Positions 31,131-44,125 of a stretch of 64,000 nucleotides of DNA are shown piece after piece. Every line of letters begins with the position of its first letter. The stretch's first letter is position 1. The stretch spans positions 94,279,333 through 94,343,332 of the forward strand of contig JACSVZ010000004.1 in assembly GCA_014706295.1 (NCBI GenBank). Direction: 5' to 3'. Made by a program: the position numbers and the translations under genes. Below the pieces are notes generated by a model. The model made no database searches, was not told the origin of the DNA, and was given only the letters and a program-made list of their open reading frames with translations. The stretch is from Lycocorax pyrrhopterus obiensis (taxonomy: Eukaryota; Chordata; Aves; Passeriformes; Paradisaeidae).

Positions 31131-34100
31131 CAAATTAAACACTAATGTGTTTGCTAGAGGCTTAGTTGCTGGGCTGGGGTGGCAGATAAAGTAACCCCTC
31201 TGCTCTGTGACCTTTGCTTCTCTTACCGCGGATGGGTGCAGAGAGGTTGAAGAACAAACACTCTGCTTTTGATCAGCAGTGCGACACTGCGCTCCAGCCC
31301 AGACACCTGATGGGGAGAGAAAACTGTTCGAGCTTTCTCCCCTCTCCATGGCAATTTGCCGAATGCTTCTGCAGCACAAGCACTACTTTTTAAAAACGGA
31401 TTAAGATCCTCTGCCATCAGGAGCAGCCTCTTTGCACCGCGTTTTTATGCCTCACAAAGATCAGTCTATCTGAAGTCAGAGTAATTTTTTTTCTCTGAAA
31501 ATAAGCAAGAAATTATGTATTTATTAGCAATTTCTCTGGCTGAATTATTCTTCTACAAGCCCTAGCTTCTCTCTTACCAAACAAAGCAAATAAGCTATTA
31601 ATTCTCTGTTTTTCCTCAGGGTATGTACACGAACAGCAGTTGTAGAAGCTCATCAAGCTGCTGTTTGTTCCTGACAGAACCAGAATCTCTGATGAATGTT
31701 TCATTATTTTCATCCAAAAAGGGGAAAAAAGATAATTTCTGGGACGGTTTACACTCCTTTAAAAGCCACTGTTAAAACTCTCCCGTTGCAGGTTTGTCTC
31801 TGTCTCAGTTCCTCTCTCCTCCACTATAACCTTTCTGAAATCTGGAACCACAAGCTATGGAGAAGACATCGAGGTGACTGGCATGGAGCCTAATGTCCCC
31901 ACTTTACACCCTGTTTTAGAGCACTAGACTGAAGTGTGCCAAAGGCCTTAGCTAGAACAACAAATTGTTTCCCACACGAAGACAGGTCTCCATTACCCAG
32001 AACAGATCAATTGCTCTCAGTGTGACTGATGAAGCTGAGGTGAAAGTACAAAAAACAGAATGATGCTAGCTCAATATTTTATTTCTGGTAATGAAAGTGA
32101 TCTATTGCTGTTTAACTAGTAATTCCAAGAACATCAACACAGAAGACAGGGTAAAAAATGTTGGTTACAGCATTGTTTATGTAGCCAGATTTCAAGATGA
32201 AACTAGCTGCATGTAGTTCGCAAAACATTGGCATTTCATCATCTTTTATTTATGGAATTCATTAAAATGTGAGACTCTAATATACCACACACTAAAAAGA
32301 AAACCTATAAACTATTCCCCATATCATCAAACCCATCACCCACGCGTCAGTCGATGGCTTGGAGGAACACCTCATATTGCAGTGATGAGCCCCTTGGTCC
32401 CTTGTGGATGGTGCAGGTACCTTGGCAATTGTTTTTCAGAGAAGGACCATTTGTTTCAGTGGCACATCAGGACAAGCCAAGAAGAGCCGCAAGTAAGTGA
32501 CAGAGAGAGAATTCACCACCTGCATTTTGGCTGTTACGTTTTAGATGTAGTATTTATTTTTATAAGCCCCTGGGGGAACAACTCTCCCAGATGCACAGTA
32601 TCTGCATAATCACCCAATTTTAGATAGATTAAATATTCATAACAGGCTTCTTGAGTTGTGGTAATGTCCCTCTGGGGTTCTGAGGATCCAGGAAGAGCTT
32701 TGCCACAGCATAATGATTGGTGTCTGTTGTTCAGACTGTCAGGGTTACTCTCTCCCCATTACAGACTGTTTAAAGGCAAGTTCCTGTGAACTCTTGAGAA
32801 TGGTGGGGGTTTTCCCCTGTATAATGAGGCAAGATATGGTTCCTATAATACAAGGTAGTTCAAAGATAACCAGACCTGCATGAAGACTTTTGCTACACCT
32901 GTACACTGAGATTTATTATCTGTCTATTTAGTTTAGACCCATCTAGCAACATAACTGGCTCAGATGAGGCTGAGGTGAATAACAGGTCAAGATCATGGAT
33001 ATAATTATATTAAATAGAAATATCTGTGGAAAGATTGGGAGGAATTTACTGTGAGGTATGGGTGGGCTTGGTAACACCTTCCTAAAATTCATTTGAGAAC
33101 TACTCTTTTCCATTTTGTGTACTTGTTTGTTTGTTGTAACAATATAGTAGTGAATGTGATTTTATTTTTTTTCAATTAAATTCGTGATTAATAAATTCAA
33201 TGAAAAGAGAAAAAAGCCCACTCTTTATCCTAATTTCAAGCCCTAAAATTTCTTTGGATCAGTTAACTGATTACATTTTGTCATAGGTCTAAACATTGTT
33301 CTTGCTCTCTTGTGGTTGGCAACTTACATTAAAGTTCTCCAGGCCAGGAGAGCAGCACAATTTAATGAAACTGTGTAAGCAAAACTTGTTGAAAAACTCC
33401 CATCATCTTTCTTTGTATTTGTAACTAAGACTCATTCTAGCTTCTCAAAATACAAACATTTTAAAGGGCACACGATTATTTTTCCATTTGTCATGACTGT
33501 TGGCAACAACAGAGGATTTAACAAGTATCACCTTGCTTCCATACAGGATGTGCCTATCCAAACTCAGATGCTTGAAAGACATCAGAGCTATTTGTCTACA
33601 AGCTCTCCAGAGATAATAAAGAGGAGGCAGAATTATTCAGAATAAATCCTTTGCATTAAACCAATCATATATGACAGGTAAGTTGAATTCTTCTCCTAAA
33701 GTGTTTTCCTCTAATTACATGTGATGGCATGTAAGGCAATTATTTCAGATATAGGCATCTGCATTATAAACATTTATAGTCAGGTCAAATGAATTTCATC
33801 TTATACATTGAAGACTATTTTTCAAGAAATGTGGATTATTTAGAGTCTGTTTTTATTCTTCATGAAATTAAAACAGAAATGGAGGGGGAGAGAGGCATCC
33901 CAGAGTGCCCATTTATAAAGTAACTAATCTTGTCTGTGTACAGATAGTCATCACATCCAATTGATATTCAGACATTCAAGTTTTATAAGCTCCATCTAAA
34001 GAAAATACCTCTATCACTCAAAGGTCTGCATAATGAGGATATTGCACACTGTCAAAAGAGTGGATTTTTTTAGCACTAAAGAATAAGTTATCAAAATTTT

Positions 34101-36267
34101 TTAAAATAACATTTGAAATTGGTTAATCATATAAATCACAATGCAAAGGAAAATTATACACATGGTTCTGGACAGTCAACAGTCAACAAATTAGTTAAAG
34201 AAATAGTGGTAATTCATTAAAATGCTGATACATTTGAAAATTCAGTAAAATGCTTTTTACAACTGTTAGAAAAAGCTGCAGTTTCTAAGACTTGGATGCC
34301 TAAAGCTAAACAACTAATTAATGTCTTAAATTAAAGTTGGAGGTTTTTTTAAGGATGCTGACTGTACTCAAGAAGTGAAAAACCTTTTAAGCATGGTTTT
34401 GAAAACCCAGCCAATTCATTCTTTCCTGTGTAAGATTCCTTAGCTAAAAATTTGGGGAAACTGAAAAAAATACCATGCTAAATTTTAGTAAACTTACATA
34501 CTAGCAGCTTACAATGTTGTTTAAATATCTTTGCATTTTGCTATTTATTAACAAAATACAGCAGGTTATGATACAAAATAGGAAACTCCTGTTTTCTTGT
34601 TAGTTAATATTTTACTAGATCCACATGATGAGATTCTGTTTGTCTTGCCAGTTCAACACAAAAGGAAACCAGCAGATGGAAGCAATGAAAAGCAGAATCT
34701 TTCCTGCACTCATTGGCAGCTAGTGCAATTTACCGACTTTCCAAAAGTATAACATACATTACTGCACCTTCCATTCCTCTCGTGCCGACAGATGTTGGAT
34801 GGAGTGTCCTTCATTTCAGGACACTGAGGAAAGGAGTAAAAATGTAAGTGGACAATTGAAAATAGGACATGCTGATTCTATTTCTACAAGTCAAAATCAA
34901 AAGTTTCAGCTCCCATACTTTATATGTAATTAAACTTAGTATAATTACAAACTACTGTGATTGCTACTTGCTCTGACTATGCACAGGCAAAACCTCCTTT
35001 GGGAGGAACCAGCTTAATTCTATTGAAGTGAAAGGACTTGAGTTCCTGGCTCACTCTTAAAAATGGAGCTAGCGTGGCAGACCCTTTTCTGCTAAACTGT
35101 TCCTGTTGTTTGAGCCTCACCTCTGGGGTTTTTTGTTTGGTTGGGTTTTTTTTTTTTCCTAATTAACATGAGCCAGTAAGGCAGACAAATGCAGTGGATA
35201 AATATATGAATACAGTTTTGGTGAAATCCGGTTTCCAAAGAAATCTATTCAGAGATTTATAAAATACGAACTAAGGAGTTTTTATAATACACTAGTTAAG
35301 ACTTTAAGCTCTGAGACAGATCATCAGATACAAATCAGCTGAGTTTCAATGACTATGAAACTGTAGATTTTAATTGTAAATTAAGTGAGAAATCGAGAAA
35401 GAAGAGAAACTCTGAAATTTTTAAGGGCAGCAGGCTAGTAGAACAGAAGACAGACAATTTCAATATTATACTCTATTTTCAGTCTCAGTGTAATTAAAAT
35501 CTTCAGTGTGAATGCTCAGTTATGGCATCTATATTTTACTAGTAGCAAGTAAAACTGTTCAGGAGGAGTTTAACAAATGTTTGAAATTTATTTGAAATTC
35601 ATTACCACATTTCCACCAGCTGGGACATAGCCATGTCTGCTTACAGTCTCACACCAAAAGCATGTTACATTGCTCTGACTCTTATATGGGAAGCTGAATT
35701 TATAATAATTTGGAACATATCAAAGACTGGAAAGTATTCAAGCCACAGTGACAGTGAGACGAGACTTCATGCACTGGTTGCATTTAGAGGGGAATGGGAG
35801 AAACTGAGCAATGGGTTTGTTATGCTCTGGATCTCTTATTTGTAACATACTCTGGCATACCTCATTTCCACAAAAGCCTTGTGATCACTCTCCCTAACCA
35901 CTATCCTTCACCACAAGCTAAAACAAGCTGTATGTTACAGCCCTGTTTATTTTTAGAAAGATTCAGAGTCCTGCCTATTCTGGTTTCATTTTCTTTTACT
36001 TTCACACTCCAATAAACTTAACCCACTTTCAACACATTAAGATAATTTAACCTGCCCATGCAGGGACTTATAGTATTTTAGTATAATATATATTTGCACT
36101 TCTATTTTCAAAAGGCTTATATGTGGTTAAATCCGAGAAAAATAAACCAACTTTGACTTTTTGATCTCTAGCAAATTCCATAAGAAAACAGGACACAGAA
36201 CAACAGGAAAACAAGCAATGGGTTTTTTTTCTGGAAACAGATATTAATGTCTAAAATAATTTTTTAA
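31131..36267. other. Unique AT-rich non-coding DNA
   Basis: No supported gene. Just downstream of the CpG patch lies a small palindrome, AAACAC/GTGTTT around TAAT (about 31137-31152), and a TGACCTTTG nuclear-receptor-type half-site near 31210. Both are short enough to be chance. The rest shows T-rich tracts (for example about 35131-35158) and featureless short frames. Confidence 0.5.
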
Positions 36268-36304
36268 TTTACAGAATGTAAAGTGGACTTTTACATTCTG
36301 TAAA
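36268..36304. repeat. Perfect 15-bp inverted repeat with a 7-nt loop
   Basis: TTTACAGAATGTAAA (36268-36282) and TTTACATTCTGTAAA (36290-36304) are exact reverse complements around gtggact. The stem is AT-rich. A transcript from either strand would fold into a stable short hairpin, but the stem is shorter than a typical microRNA precursor. No terminator role applies in a vertebrate. Confidence 0.9.
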
Positions 36305-38331
36305 GTGTAAAACACTTTTTTCAATGGTGTTCTCAAGAGTAACACGTTCCAAAAGTCTTCTGAAGAAGTCTACATTCTGATAATTTCTTTGAAGAAAGTT
36401 TTGGGTTTTTTTGTCGTTGCTGTTGTAACCAGGTTGTTAACTTTAAAAAAACAAACAAACTTGTTTAAATAGAGCTTACAAAAGACTACTGAAACAGAAC
36501 TGCCCTCTTCGCAAAGCTACAGGACTGTGCATCTGTACAGTGCTATGTTTGGAGTGTAAAGACAGTGGATGTGGGAATAGATCTGGCAGTAGGAGAGAAT
36601 TGTCAGTATGCACTTCCCAGAGGGAAAGTGTTCATGGTGTTCCAGACTTGTCTTTTCCAAGTACTACTATTTCTCTTTCAATACCTGTGTCTTCCCACCA
36701 GCATTGTGTGATCTCAGGTTAGTCCTTCCCAGACACCTCTCATCAAGGACGTTCCAAACCCCTGTGTTTCTCATTCCTATTTCCATCTCACTGACATGTC
36801 CTGTCAGCCCACGTCTGCCAATGCTGTAAGACACTCACAGCTGTTTATTCAGCACTGCCCAATTTGGGAATGGGAAAATGACCCCTTTCTATATATTTTT
36901 ATTACACTTGTTTGTCTCCCTGCCTCTTTCCCCAAGAGTTCTCTAGGGAATGTTTTAATGTCAAGTAGCACACTAAAAACATTTCTCAGCAAATTCATCA
37001 CGTCATTGATAGTTTGTATTTGCAAGTAGTTATAAAGATGTTTCCACAGAGTTTAATAATAAGGATTATGTGAAACCTTTAAAAAATCTATTCCAATTTA
37101 GAACAAAATTTAAAATTTTCCCAGAAAATTGATTTGCAGTGATTAGTAATGAGGCAACATGATTTATGGGAAATCTGGTTTGTTCTGGAGCAACTGGAAA
37201 GTACGGTGGACATGAGCAGCTGAAATATTTCTATCACTCTCAAATCCTGTCCCAGGTATTCCCTATAACAGTACGTCAAGAATGTACTGACTTTTATGAG
37301 TCAGTACTGTATGCCATGTATGCCAATGTAAGTGTTTGGGTTACTTAGAAAAGGAAAGTAAAAGAAAAGAAAACCACAGCAAAGCACGTTATGCACCAGC
37401 AAGAACAAGGAGATGTGACCACACGGTATATCCCAGAGGTGGCCGTCAGGAGAACTACAGCTGAGTTTACAAGCACTGGGCCTATAACAAAACAATGGTA
37501 ATGTTTGATTTTAATTATGGGTATGAATGTGTTTCATTTATTCTTTCGGTGGCTTCAGTCTCATATTGGTCACTAGGGCCGTAAAATATGTAGTATGGTT
37601 TATAATCCACAGTGCTCTTTGTTGCTTTTGGAGTAATCGGAAGGCTGCTCATACAGTGCATTGTGCAAACAGGCCTGGTGATCCTCCTGTTGCATGAGCA
37701 GCTGTTGGTTAAAATACATCGTGTTTTCTGCTGCTGTGTTACTATGATGCTTCACGCAGACAAGCCTAAATTCCAAAGCAAATGCTCCAACAGAAGCAGT
37801 ATGCACTGTGATCTCAGCTGACTCTACCCCCTGGCACCAAGAGAGCACAGCATACAGGAGGCCATCCAGTCCATTGACTTTAGGGACCTAAGTCAGGTAC
37901 AGCAACACTTGAAATGTAGTTCCCTCACGCTGGCAGGGCTGCAAAAATTGTCTAAATTTTACAACTAAGTTCCAAATCCAAAAAACTTACAGTAATAGTT
38001 GTAAAGGCAATTTGATCTGTTCCTGAAGTGGTTATTAAAAACCAGTTCCAGGAAACTGGTTTGTTGCTCTTCTCTGGGGATCCAGCAATTCTCCATCGGA
38101 AAGGCTTTCGTCTAGAACTGCTTGTTACTGGTTTTACAGCATGTCCCTAGTGCAGATTTCACAATATGGTACTCTGGGGTATGTTTCTGGCTATGAGTCC
38201 TTGGAGTATTTATATATTTTCCTTGCAAAGAAAATAGAAACGCTCAAGTCACTCAAGTCACGCCAAGGCATGCCTTGTACTGGACGAATATCTAACCACT
38301 GGGCACCAGACCTGTGGTCCTCCTTGCTTAT
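36305..38331. other. Unique non-coding DNA with a second small hairpin
   Basis: No supported gene. A 9-bp perfect hairpin occurs at 37284-37307 (GTACTGACT, loop TTTATG, AGTCAGTAC). Overlapping frames near 37600-37848 on both strands have no domain. Confidence 0.5.
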
Positions 38332-38380
38332 TCATAGCATCATTTAGGCTGGAAAAACCCTTAAGATGATTAAGTCCAAG
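38332..38380 (-). mobile_element. Short CR1-type 3' tail fragment
   Basis: tcatagcatcatttaggctgg, followed by an aaaacccttaagatgattaagtccaag-type stretch, closely resembles the reverse complement of the 3' end of avian CR1 copies (tcatagaatcatttaggttgg and so on). About 50 bp is recognisable and the remainder is lost or truncated. Confidence 0.6.
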
Positions 38381-39540
38381 TGGCCCTCTGCTGCTGTTCC
38401 TAGCTATGTGATAGTCACTATCTTTAATTGACAGCAAGGGTACATTGCATCTAAAACAAAGGGCTGAGTAACTTCTTTACAGTAATTGTAGCTGGGGTTT
38501 TCCCCACTCTTAAAGAACTGAACTTAAGTATTATACAAATGTTCAGAGGAAAGCTACCTTCTCAAAAGTGTCAGAAAAACTGCACTGGACCACCGAACAA
38601 AAGGGGATCCCTTGTGATCTCATGCTGATCTCCTAAAACAATGTGCGAACGGTGATGCTTATCATGGAGACTGAAACCTGCTCAGACAGGGCCCTCCTCC
38701 TTGAGGTCTCCGTTGGCTGGCTCCCACGGGGTCTCTCATAATTCCTGGATGGCCAAGGGTAAGAAACTGATTCTTCAAAACCATGCTTTTATGCATGAAA
38801 GTATTACAAGAAAATTTACTGCTTTCCATACCTGTTCTGCATCACTGCTGCTTCCTTGATGTGGGTTTGTACTTCTGTCCACAAGCCTGTAGTGGACTTG
38901 GCCTAAGTGCAGGAAAAATAAAGCATTTGCCTATACATGAAAGGGATTTGCTATACATCTTCTTTCTTTAATTTGAGGAAACAATTACTATTGGGTATAC
39001 TGCAAAGGTTTTACTGCTGGATGTTGAAGAGACCTATCTAAAGTCACAAAGGTCGAGCAAGTCACACCTCAGAGTGACAGTTCCATGAAAAAGTTTGTAA
39101 ATCTTGGTAGTCTGCTCAGTGCTCTATAGTGATTCAGATTCTGTGTGTCTGCTCCTGTATATTACCATTTTAATTGCTGTACATGAGACTATATAATATA
39201 TTCAGTAAGGCATGATGCAGAATAATGAAACATTTCATTACAGAAGCATAAGACCCTTCATTATATTGTCACGGGAATAGATTTGTCCCATTATAATTGT
39301 TATATTTACCAAAAAAAATTTCTCAAATATATTAAGCTTTAGTACACTAATTAGATTGTATTTTACAGTACCTGTATATGTGATTTTCTTTCTGTACACA
39401 GCTGGCAGATGGTGAGGAGCATATAGTTCTGCTGTTAAGAGCTGAGGAAGTTTAAAGAGGTGAACACAATATGTATTGCTTTTAGTTGCCTTCTCATTAT
39501 GTCTGCTACATTGGCCTCTCTTCTGTTCTTTCTCTTTTTT
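38381..39540. other. Non-coding DNA, nothing recognised
   Basis: A few isolated short frames (for example 38783-38971) without domains. No repeat family was recognised. Confidence 0.45.
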
Positions 39541-39559
39541 AACTTTCTTTTACTTTACC

Positions 39560-39815
39560 TTTTTTATTTAGCTGCTTTTACACTTTAGATCCATTGTACT
39601 TCTTCCAGTAAGTCAGCAATAACTACCTTAACAATTTCATTGTTTTGTGTGCTTGAATACAGTGGATTTCCAGCCATATTTGATTTCATTAACTTCACTG
39701 GATTGCAGGCACGTATAAAGTTAATCATGCTGTTAAATGTTCCTTTGAAAAAGCCTATGGATGCATAAAAAGTCACAAGAGGGCAGACGACATTACGCAT
39801 TTGATTGCCATCCAG
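39560..39815 (-). pseudogene. Possible ankyrin-repeat pseudogene fragment
   Basis: The minus-strand frame 39800-39585 (71 codons, open four codons further upstream to a stop) contains phrases that resemble two degenerate ankyrin repeats: PLVTFYASIGFF (compare the TPLHxAA...G turn), then MINFIRACNPVKLM, then AGNPLYSSTQNNEIVKVVIADL (compare GxTPLxxAxxNxHxEIVKxLI, with two or three residues lost). After its stop the minus strand reads an AATAAA-like hexamer (about 39564-39570 on the plus strand) and an A-rich stretch, which could be the decayed tail of a processed copy. The resemblance is modest and I cannot name a parent gene. It could also be chance or a relic exon. A protein search would decide quickly. 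Confidence 0.35.
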
Positions 39816-42800
39816 TTAGTACTGTCTGATCATATGCATATTCTCTTCATACAATAAACTTCTTATCTCAGTAATTGACCATTTGATAAAGAGCACTGAT
39901 CCACTAGCAGTTGGTACTCTAGGATTCCACAAAGCAACTTGTACCACAAAAGTAACTCTCAAACTTAAATGAAGGGAACGATTTTGGATAGTGTCAACTT
40001 AGAATAAAATATAAAGAATATGTGTTCCAATATACAATTTTCTGTGGAAGAGTGAAAATTATCAGATAATTGGAATATACTGCTTTTCCATAAATGAAGC
40101 AAAATAATAATGGAATGGAAAATATAAGACCTCTGAAGTTTCACAGATACTCATTACAAAATGTATACCAATGTATGTGTGTAAATACAATATTCCCATT
40201 ATTTCATGAGAATTGATTCTAACTTGGAAATTATTATCATATTCATAATCAAAATTGTGATCTATTATTAATTATTACTGGTAAACATGTTACCCAACAA
40301 AATCCCTTACAATTATTAACAAAACTGATTACATGTACATGATACTTTAAAAAGCAATGATAATAAAAGGCAGACTTTACAATTTTAGCCTGCAGAGTTT
40401 TGTGTATGTCTTGATTAGATGATTATAATGAAAGATTACCTCCTGAAGCTGATAGCTCTGCCCACTGATGATCGTAATGAAGAAAACCAATATGGTTGTA
40501 GTCCACTAAATTCTTTAAGAATAATTGAAGTCCAAGAAACAGTGTTTAAGACTAGGAGATTCAAACCTGTATTTTTAATGGTAGGAGGTTGAGTTAAATA
40601 TTCCAATGAATTAGAAATGTCAATGAGGCAGACCAGGGCACCTATTTTAGGGATTCTCAGGCCTTCAGTCAATGTAGAGAAAAAGACACCTCCAGAAGTG
40701 AACCCAAAGGCCTTACCTCACCTTCTCCTCACAGCCATACATAGAACTCAAAATCTGTGCGGTGAGAGCTGCAGTGGGTGAGCTCATGCAGTTTAAGCAC
40801 CGTGGAAATGCTGAAGTTTAAAATAGAAAGCGCACCTTGACATGCGCCTGCCATTTTTGAGTATCACGCCTTCACTGACAGGAACGAATGAATGAACGAA
40901 TCATTCTTATGCCTTTGAGCATTCATGGTGATGGGTGTGTTACTGATGCAATGGTGTGTGATGTAATGCACAAACCTTAAATGCAAAATTGTCAGATCCA
41001 GTTATCCACCTTCCCTGAAGAACAGAGAGAAACCAGCCTACAGTGCAGTCTGCAAACTGCCTGAGATTTGTAAAAGACTGTGGTCATTCATAGGAAACTC
41101 CTCTGTCTGCAGCAGGCACTGGGAATACCATTAAGTCCCAGGAAAAATTACACTATTGGCCATTTTAAGGGGGACATTGAGACGAGGAAGGATGGATAGG
41201 AAAACATCTGTCTGTGTTTTTTTCTGATGAGGTTGAGTAGATGATAAATGTCCAGTGTATTTTCCCTGCTTATTTTTCTCTTAGCTACCCATAAATCCTT
41301 ACACCCAGAAGGAACTCTCAGCCATAACCTACAACTGTAATCCTTGCAATGTACTTAGAAGATTTTCAGTACTTGAAAGGACAGAAAAGAAATTAATTGA
41401 GATAGCTGTTTATTTGATTTCTTTGAATACTTTCTTAATCATTAGTGAGTGGATAAAACATTCTGAGTGTTGTTTGCTCTACTGCTCTGTGTCTCCCTCA
41501 GTTTCAAATTTACAAGATTCTTGTCATAAGCTTAGTACTTTCCTAGGAAAAAATGAATTTTTTTCAAATAGTCCAAATAAATTAATAGAGCATTTCCACA
41601 TAGTAGGAAATAAAACAAAAAGAAAAAAAGGAAAAGGGATATAGAAAAATTTTTACTTTAACAAGAAAAAGTCTTACTCTACAAAACTACAAAATCAACC
41701 TCCATTCAAAATACCCTGAATAACAGCATAAACAACAGCAAACACTTTCTGTAGAGAACTCTGATTAGAGTGCATATTATTTCCTCTGTTGATTAATTGA
41801 ACTGGCGTTTTGATTACCTTTAATTGTACACATCAAATAAGTTAGTACTGTGCAATGATACACCAATGCACATAGAGGACTTTTTAATTTAATGTAAACA
41901 ATTATATCCTAAATCACACAAAGCATTGAAACATTCATCTTTTTTTTAGACTCAGCAAACATTGCTTCCTTTCATAAGTTTTGTGAATTCTGTTTCTGAT
42001 TGAGGTTATGGAAGCACCCTTCCAAAACAACTTTCAAGGTTTTTGACTGCATTGCAAGACAGGCTCCTCAGAGCTCTATCTGTAGAGTCTGACTTTGCTA
42101 CAAAACAACATTTCTCCTTAAAAAAAAAGTAGAATGCTCATGTTCTTCTAAAGGGGCTTTACAGGCAGGAATGAGTAGCAATACTAAAAATAATGATAAT
42201 GAAGAGCTTCTTGCAGGTCTATTGTGGATCCTTCAGTTTTACAGGCATTGGAAATGAGATCAGTCATTGACTTGGAAAAGTGAGAAAGCATTTAAACATG
42301 AGGGGTGTTTTGCAATAAACAATAATGAGCTTATATCTACCAGTTATTTTTATTATTCTCTATGTATGATCAGCCAGCATAAACACATGTACTAAGTTTA
42401 AAAAGAGCAAGGAGATACGACTTTGAAAACCACATTTTAGTTCAGTTTTGTCAGATTTGGGCATTACTTTTCCTGCTGTTACAAATATTCTAGTTTCTAC
42501 TATAATGCTGCACAAGGTAAAAATACATTTCCCATCTAGATCAAATAAGTATTTTACAAATGGGTATTTATCTAAACAAAATGAAAAACTGAAGACTTAG
42601 AGAGAGGGATGAAGGACAAATATATCTGCATCATGAGAAAGATAAGGAAGTTTAAGGACTCAAACAAACTGGAAAGTGCCTTTGTTAAAGTGTGGAGGTA
42701 AATCAGTAATATTCTGCAACATTCTGAAAGCCCTTACAGCATACATGCAAAAAGAGTTGTCTATAGTATGTTTAAACTCAAGGAAGGAAAACTTCTAAGT

Positions 42801-43009
42801 GACTCAGAAAGAAATGTTACTTTGTAATGAATTAATAAATAAATAAGTAAATAAATTCTTTAAAAGCTTTTATGCTGTCTTAAGCAGAAATGGAACAAAG
42901 GAAAAAAAGTTCCCTATTACAAAGTGGGTCAGGTTTTTAAACAAGATGCAAAAAGAGATAAAGGAATACAGAACAGCACTCACAACTAACAAAAAATACA
43001 ATTTTTAAA
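39816..43009. other. Unique AT-rich non-coding DNA
   Basis: No supported gene. Minor simple repeats: a GAAC/GAAT run at about 40881-40905 and an AAAT/AAGT run at about 42833-42856. The minus frame 40436-40672 and plus frame 41414-41644 show no domain. Confidence 0.5.
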
Positions 43010-43410
43010 AAACTCATTAATGAGCCGATACGTGGTGCATTGCTAAAATCAGCCTAGTCAGACTAACTTGGTGTCCTTTTCTGGACCTTATAAGGAGGTT
43101 TGTCCACATCTTATGAGATGCAGTGCAAAATAGCAAGAGGCAGATGGAAGGACACAATGCATAGGAGGAATTCAGTAATGTTGCCTGCACATGTAGGGAA
43201 GTACCAGGAATGCCAGAGCTCAGCTGGGCTTGAGGCTTCATAGGTACACAAAGAGAAGAGTCTGTACATTACTAGTAAAAGACTGAACAGGGAATAAGTT
43301 CAACTGTTGCTGAACGAGAATGATGATTCAGTGCCAAGGGAGACAGATAAGGCCAAGCAACTCAGTGTCACCTTTTCCTCAGTCTTCTCCAACTGCTGAA
43401 GAGGACTTCA
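43010..43410 (+). mobile_element. CR1 ORF2 fragment (region before the reverse transcriptase), heavily decayed
   Basis: The plus-strand sequence near 43300-43400 translates with indels to an LLLNENDDSV...ETDKAK...SSVFSN reading, which matches the CR1 segment between endonuclease and reverse transcriptase (typically LLNExGDLV, then EKAEVLNxFFASVF). Just before it, about 43190-43240, the DNA follows the CR1 wording 'ccagagctcagctgg-cttgaggct'. Many stops are present. The left border is uncertain. The plus orientation matches the neighbouring L2-like relic, but the two belong to different LINE clades. Confidence 0.6.
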
Positions 43411-43884
43411 TTTTTCTATGTCCATGGAAACCAAGACTACATTTGTATTTTCATGAGTAAAATTACAGTTTGGAATTTCTTGTGATGATATGAAACTCTT
43501 TCCCAAAGTGTTAACACACCCCACCCCCAAAAAGTCACGTTTCTTGATTTACTTCATTATAATTTTTTTACTCCAAATTTCTGTCTGAATAGTTATTTGC
43601 ATTTGTGATGCACACAGTTAAAAGCTGCTTGGCAAAGTTAATAAGGAGACTTGAGTTCCCTATCAGTTCCTTGTCTCTGCCACAGAAAATGAGTGAATTT
43701 GTCATCATATTTTTGATGGGCAAAATCATTCATATCTGAAGCTGTCAGCTATCAACCCGGGATGGCAGAACAAGAGGTCATGAGCATACCCAGGACTGAT
43801 TTGGGCAGTGCCTTGTCCCAGGAGCAGATGAAGAGTCCCAGTGAGGAAACCGCAGGTCTCATGAAAGTCAGTGAGGAAGCACTT
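43411..43884. other. Spacer between two LINE relics
   Basis: An open frame at 43762-43956 (plus, 64 codons) starts in this stretch. Its acidic sequence may be the upstream part of the L2-like element, since it runs into it, but the match is too weak to assert. Nothing else is recognised. Confidence 0.4.
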
Positions 43885-44125
43885 CTCCAGTGGATGGGCA
43901 TTTCATTAACACCTCTATTTGAAGGGCAAAATGATATCCTGGCTACAGAATGCTGAGGTCTTGACCCTCCTCAAGAAACCATCTAATTACTATCCTCTGT
44001 CAAACCTCCCTTTTTGGAGAACATGATTAAGGAGGCAGTTGCTAAGCAACTTCAGGAGCACCTGGACGAAGTGGGATTTTTCGCCTTCTTCCAGTCTTCA
44101 AGTAATCATTTCCAGACAAGTTTTC
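43885..44125 (+). pseudogene. L2-like LINE reverse transcriptase relic
   Basis: The plus strand, read across two or three frameshifts, gives FINTS (then a stop where Arg is expected), EGK, a short gap, LTLLKKP, NYYPLSNLPF, then after a frameshift in a T-run (44010-44016) ENMIKEAVAKQLQEHLDE and FFQSS. This order matches the first reverse transcriptase motifs of the L2 clade: the NxSLREG segment, LLKKPS, NYRPVSNLPFLxK, VVAxQLQxHLDE and FQSGF. CR1 has different wording at each point (FKKG, GNYRPVSLTSV), so this is not CR1. L2 activity is thought to predate modern birds, so this is an ancient fossil. Most of the element is missing. Confidence 0.75.

Noticed and set aside
30747..31379. Longest open frame, minus strand, 210 codons
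   Set aside because: It overlaps a CpG-rich patch where stops are rare, has no domain, no signal or membrane segment, and competing frames overlap it on the plus strand.
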